54,632 bases of DNA, taken from an uncultured Acidobacteriota bacterium. GTDB taxonomy: Bacteria; Acidobacteriota; Terriglobia; Bryobacterales; Bryobacteraceae. The translations under genes were made by a program, and so were the position numbers. Below the pieces are notes generated by a model. That model did no database searches and was not told where the DNA came from. It worked only from the letters and a program-made list of their open reading frames with translations. Of the stretch, positions 52,761 through 54,632 are shown one piece after another (within the stretch, counting starts at the first letter, position 1; the number at the start of each line of letters is the position of its first letter). The DNA lies in the NCBI GenBank assembly GCA_902825945.1, contig CADECY010000060.1, forward strand, positions 1 to 54,632. Reading direction: 5' to 3'.

Positions 52761-54632
52761 TCAGCGCGAGCGGACCCAGATCGGCGAACCCCACGCAATC
52801 TGCCCATCCTGCTGGCGCACGCGTACGTAGTAGAAGCTCGCTTCCTTGCCCGGCGCGGCCGCGTCCCGGAACTCGAGTGTCGCTGCTGGTCCGGAAGGCT
52901 GCTGCTTGTACACCGCCTTGTTGTCTTTCACGATCTCCACATCTTTCAGCGGACCCGTGCCCTCGATTCGCATCGTGAACTTCGGCGGACCCGACACCAC
53001 CGCATCATCGCCCATCAGGTACTCGCGCGAGCCGTCCACGAGCCGGAAGTCGACGACGATGTTGTCGGTCGCGCCATAGGTGTGGCGTTTTCGAATCGCA
53101 TCGACGAGTGAGTCGCGATCGTTGCGCGCGGCGATGATCATCGAGTACGCCGTGTGAACTCCCAAGTGATCGGAACTTGCCTGCACGCCGAGGCGGTAGC
53201 CTTTCTTCCACGCCTCCGACACGAACCCGTCGGGCTTGTACCCGCCGTACTGCATCTTCTTCACGTTCGGCGGCGCGGCGCGCCAGCAGTCCGGACACTC
53301 GTAGCTATTGCGGTCCGATTGATAGATCTCGACGACGGGTTCAACCTCGGGATCATAGTCGCGCCAATCCGTACCCATGTCGGTGGCCGAGGTGTGGGGC
53401 ATCGCGATGCCGTTGTACTTGCGCAGATATCCGAACAGCCGCTCCGCGCCTTGCCGCTGGTTGTTCGCGTTCGAGATCCACTCGTAGTGCTGCACGTCGA
53501 GCACCGGGGCTCCTCGGTAGGTGAAGATGATGTTGCGATGCCCATTCGGATACGTCGCCGAACGCTCATAGGCGAACAACGGCACGAATGAAGATCCGAC
53601 GCGGAAGAGATCGCAGAACTTCTGGCTGCGCCACCAGTCGTATTCGTCCTCGACTCCGAAATTGTGCTCGGTGACCGCGAGGAAATCCATTGACGCGGCA
53701 TCGATCGCATAGCGATAGGTGTCTTCGGTCGAACCGTCCGAGTAGCCGTCCCATGAGATGTCGGTGTGGCGATGCATGTCGCCGCGGTAGATCTTGTACG
53801 CTGCGCCGTTCATCTTGTATTCGTAAGCGCGAATGCGGCGAACGTCATCCGCTTCCCGCGCGTGCACAGTCGCCCGCTCCGCCACAGGAGGCTGGAACGC
53901 CACCAAGTTTTGCGCGGCCGGCACGCCTTCCGCCGCGAACTTTCCTGTGAACACGTCGGGCAGCGTGTTCACCATGTCGCGGAATCCCCGCCGGTCAGTG
54001 GGCCACGCCGCGGTGAGCACACCCTCTCGATCCACGGTGGCCGCAAGGCGCATGTCGTGCCGGCCGGTGGAGTACGGGACCAGCGTTGCCTCGGACCACT
54101 TCGCACCGTTCCAGTTCGCGGTGTGGATTTCCCACAGCGCCTGGTGCGACGGCGTGCGCGGATAGACGTTCCACTGTTGCGGCGTGCGCTTCCGGAAAAA
54201 GGCGTGAATGCGGCCCGCGCCGTCGGCAGCGAGCTTCGGATACTCGTAGAAGTTGTTGCCCGGCGGTGGGAGCGAAGCTTCGAGCTGCCGCGCGGGTGCT
54301 TGCAGTTTAGCGCCGTCCCACACCGCCATGCGAATGTTGCGCGAGTTGTAGAGCCCGGTCGCTTTCGACTTGATGTCGTACGGATAGCCCCAATCCTTGC
54401 CCCAGTTGATGCCGGACTCGTGCCAGGCGATCCAGACGCGATCCTGCTTGTCGACCGCAATGGACGAATACGCCTCGAACAGCGGCGTCACCGCGATGGG
54501 CACCGCGTTGTGCCAAACGCCCGACGCCATCGTGCGCAGCCAGATGTCGTAGCCGTTCTCGCCATACTGATCCCACGCGACATGGATCATGCCGCGCGAA
54601 TCCACCGCGATCGAAGGCTCCCAGCAATTTCC
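52761..54632 (-). CDS. PHP-type protein with N-terminal propeller, 5' part outside the window
   Basis: The reading frame is open to the window edge (CWEPSIAVDSRGMIHVAWDQ), so the protein is longer than the 623 residues seen. The N-terminal part has propeller blades (SIAVDKQDRVWIAW, KLAADGAGRIHAFF). Then comes a PHP metal-dependent hydrolase domain with YRGDMHRHTDISWDG, AASMDFLAVTEHN, GIAMPHTSATD, VEIYQSDRNSYE and LGVQASSDHLG. These supply the His/Asp metal ligands of PHP phosphoesterases and DUF3604-like proteins. The C-terminal beta domain ends IAWGSPIWVRSR. It converges on the M28 gene with adjacent stops (TGATCA). Substrate unknown. Confidence 0.85.
   Translation of the reverse strand, partial: GNCWEPSIAVDSRGMIHVAWDQYGENGYDIWLRTMASGVWHNAVPIAVTPLFEAYSSIAVDKQDRVWIAWHESGINWGKDWGYPYDIKSKATGLYNSRNIRMAVWDGAKLQAPARQLEASLPPPGNNFYEYPKLAADGAGRIHAFFRKRTPQQWNVYPRTPSHQALWEIHTANWNGAKWSEATLVPYSTGRHDMRLAATVDREGVLTAAWPTDRRGFRDMVNTLPDVFTGKFAAEGVPAAQNLVAFQPPVAERATVHAREADDVRRIRAYEYKMNGAAYKIYRGDMHRHTDISWDGYSDGSTEDTYRYAIDAASMDFLAVTEHNFGVEDEYDWWRSQKFCDLFRVGSSFVPLFAYERSATYPNGHRNIIFTYRGAPVLDVQHYEWISNANNQRQGAERLFGYLRKYNGIAMPHTSATDMGTDWRDYDPEVEPVVEIYQSDRNSYECPDCWRAAPPNVKKMQYGGYKPDGFVSEAWKKGYRLGVQASSDHLGVHTAYSMIIAARNDRDSLVDAIRKRHTYGATDNIVVDFRLVDGSREYLMGDDAVVSGPPKFTMRIEGTGPLKDVEIVKDNKAVYKQQPSGPAATLEFRDAAAPGKEASFYYVRVRQQDGQIAWGSPIWVRSR

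Overview
The window is high-GC bacterial chromosome that most resembles an Acidobacteriota genome of the Bryobacterales/Solibacter type. The reasons are an Oar-like TonB-dependent receptor with an N-terminal carboxypeptidase-regulatory-like domain, an ECF sigma factor of the TIGR02999 kind beside remains of a Ser/Thr kinase, many exported hydrolases whose signal peptides end in WAQ/FGQ/SAQ, and a subtilase with C-terminal NIIWGD repeats. The lineage is inferred from protein families. There is no rRNA or marker gene here to prove it.

Left half (about 2.1-27.3 kb). This is mostly stable chromosome, largely on the minus strand. Read in transcription order there are three blocks. (1) A metal P-type ATPase, an M50 protease and an S9 peptidase (12.5-7.4 kb). 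(2) dnaE, accA, a 91-aa anchored protein and an HD phosphohydrolase (7.2-2.1 kb), the last four genes abutting or overlapping by 4 nt. (3) The cell-shape operon mreB-mreC-mreD-mrdA-rodA, then an RNase E/G gene and an exported unknown (27.3-18.1 kb). A plus-strand island (12.7-17.0 kb) carries a subtilase with a strong terminator and a pair of exported unknowns. A decayed two-gene nucleotidyltransferase module lies at 17.25-18.05 kb. At the far left (0.2-2.1 kb) is a PD-(D/E)XK-like nuclease gene whose 3' end runs into the remains of an HNH nuclease gene.

Middle (27.4-30.0 kb). This is a stretch of dead genes: a DDE integrase, the back end of a hybrid histidine kinase, and a frameshifted Ser/Thr kinase. 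Next to them stands an intact ECF sigma gene.

Right half (30.6-54.6 kb). This is a catabolic and secretory region: sulfatase, HEAT-repeat protein, sialidase-like protein, class C beta-lactamase-like hydrolase, Oar-like receptor, TPR/beta-propeller protein, nitrilase with two small partners, cyclase-family hydrolase, polysaccharide deacetylase, a very large M28 peptidase fused to a helical-toroid-like region, and a PHP-type protein cut by the window edge. Most have signal peptides, so the region looks like surface and periplasmic processing of glycans and peptides. Within it, 44.6-48.5 kb is rearranged. The promoter and first about 180 bp of the deacetylase gene occur twice (212 bp, four differences), and a shorter relative occurs a third time. 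One copy is fused to the last codons of an Oar-like receptor. Between the copies lie an HNH module with a one-base frameshift, a cyclase gene and a HicBA toxin-antitoxin pair.

No rRNA, tRNA, CRISPR array or intact insertion sequence was seen. The strongest candidates for something not well described are the RNase E/G whose S1 domain is split by about 335 disordered residues, the M28/toroid fusion, the coupling of an HD (SpoT/MESH1-like) hydrolase to accA, and the repeated 5' gene-start cassette.
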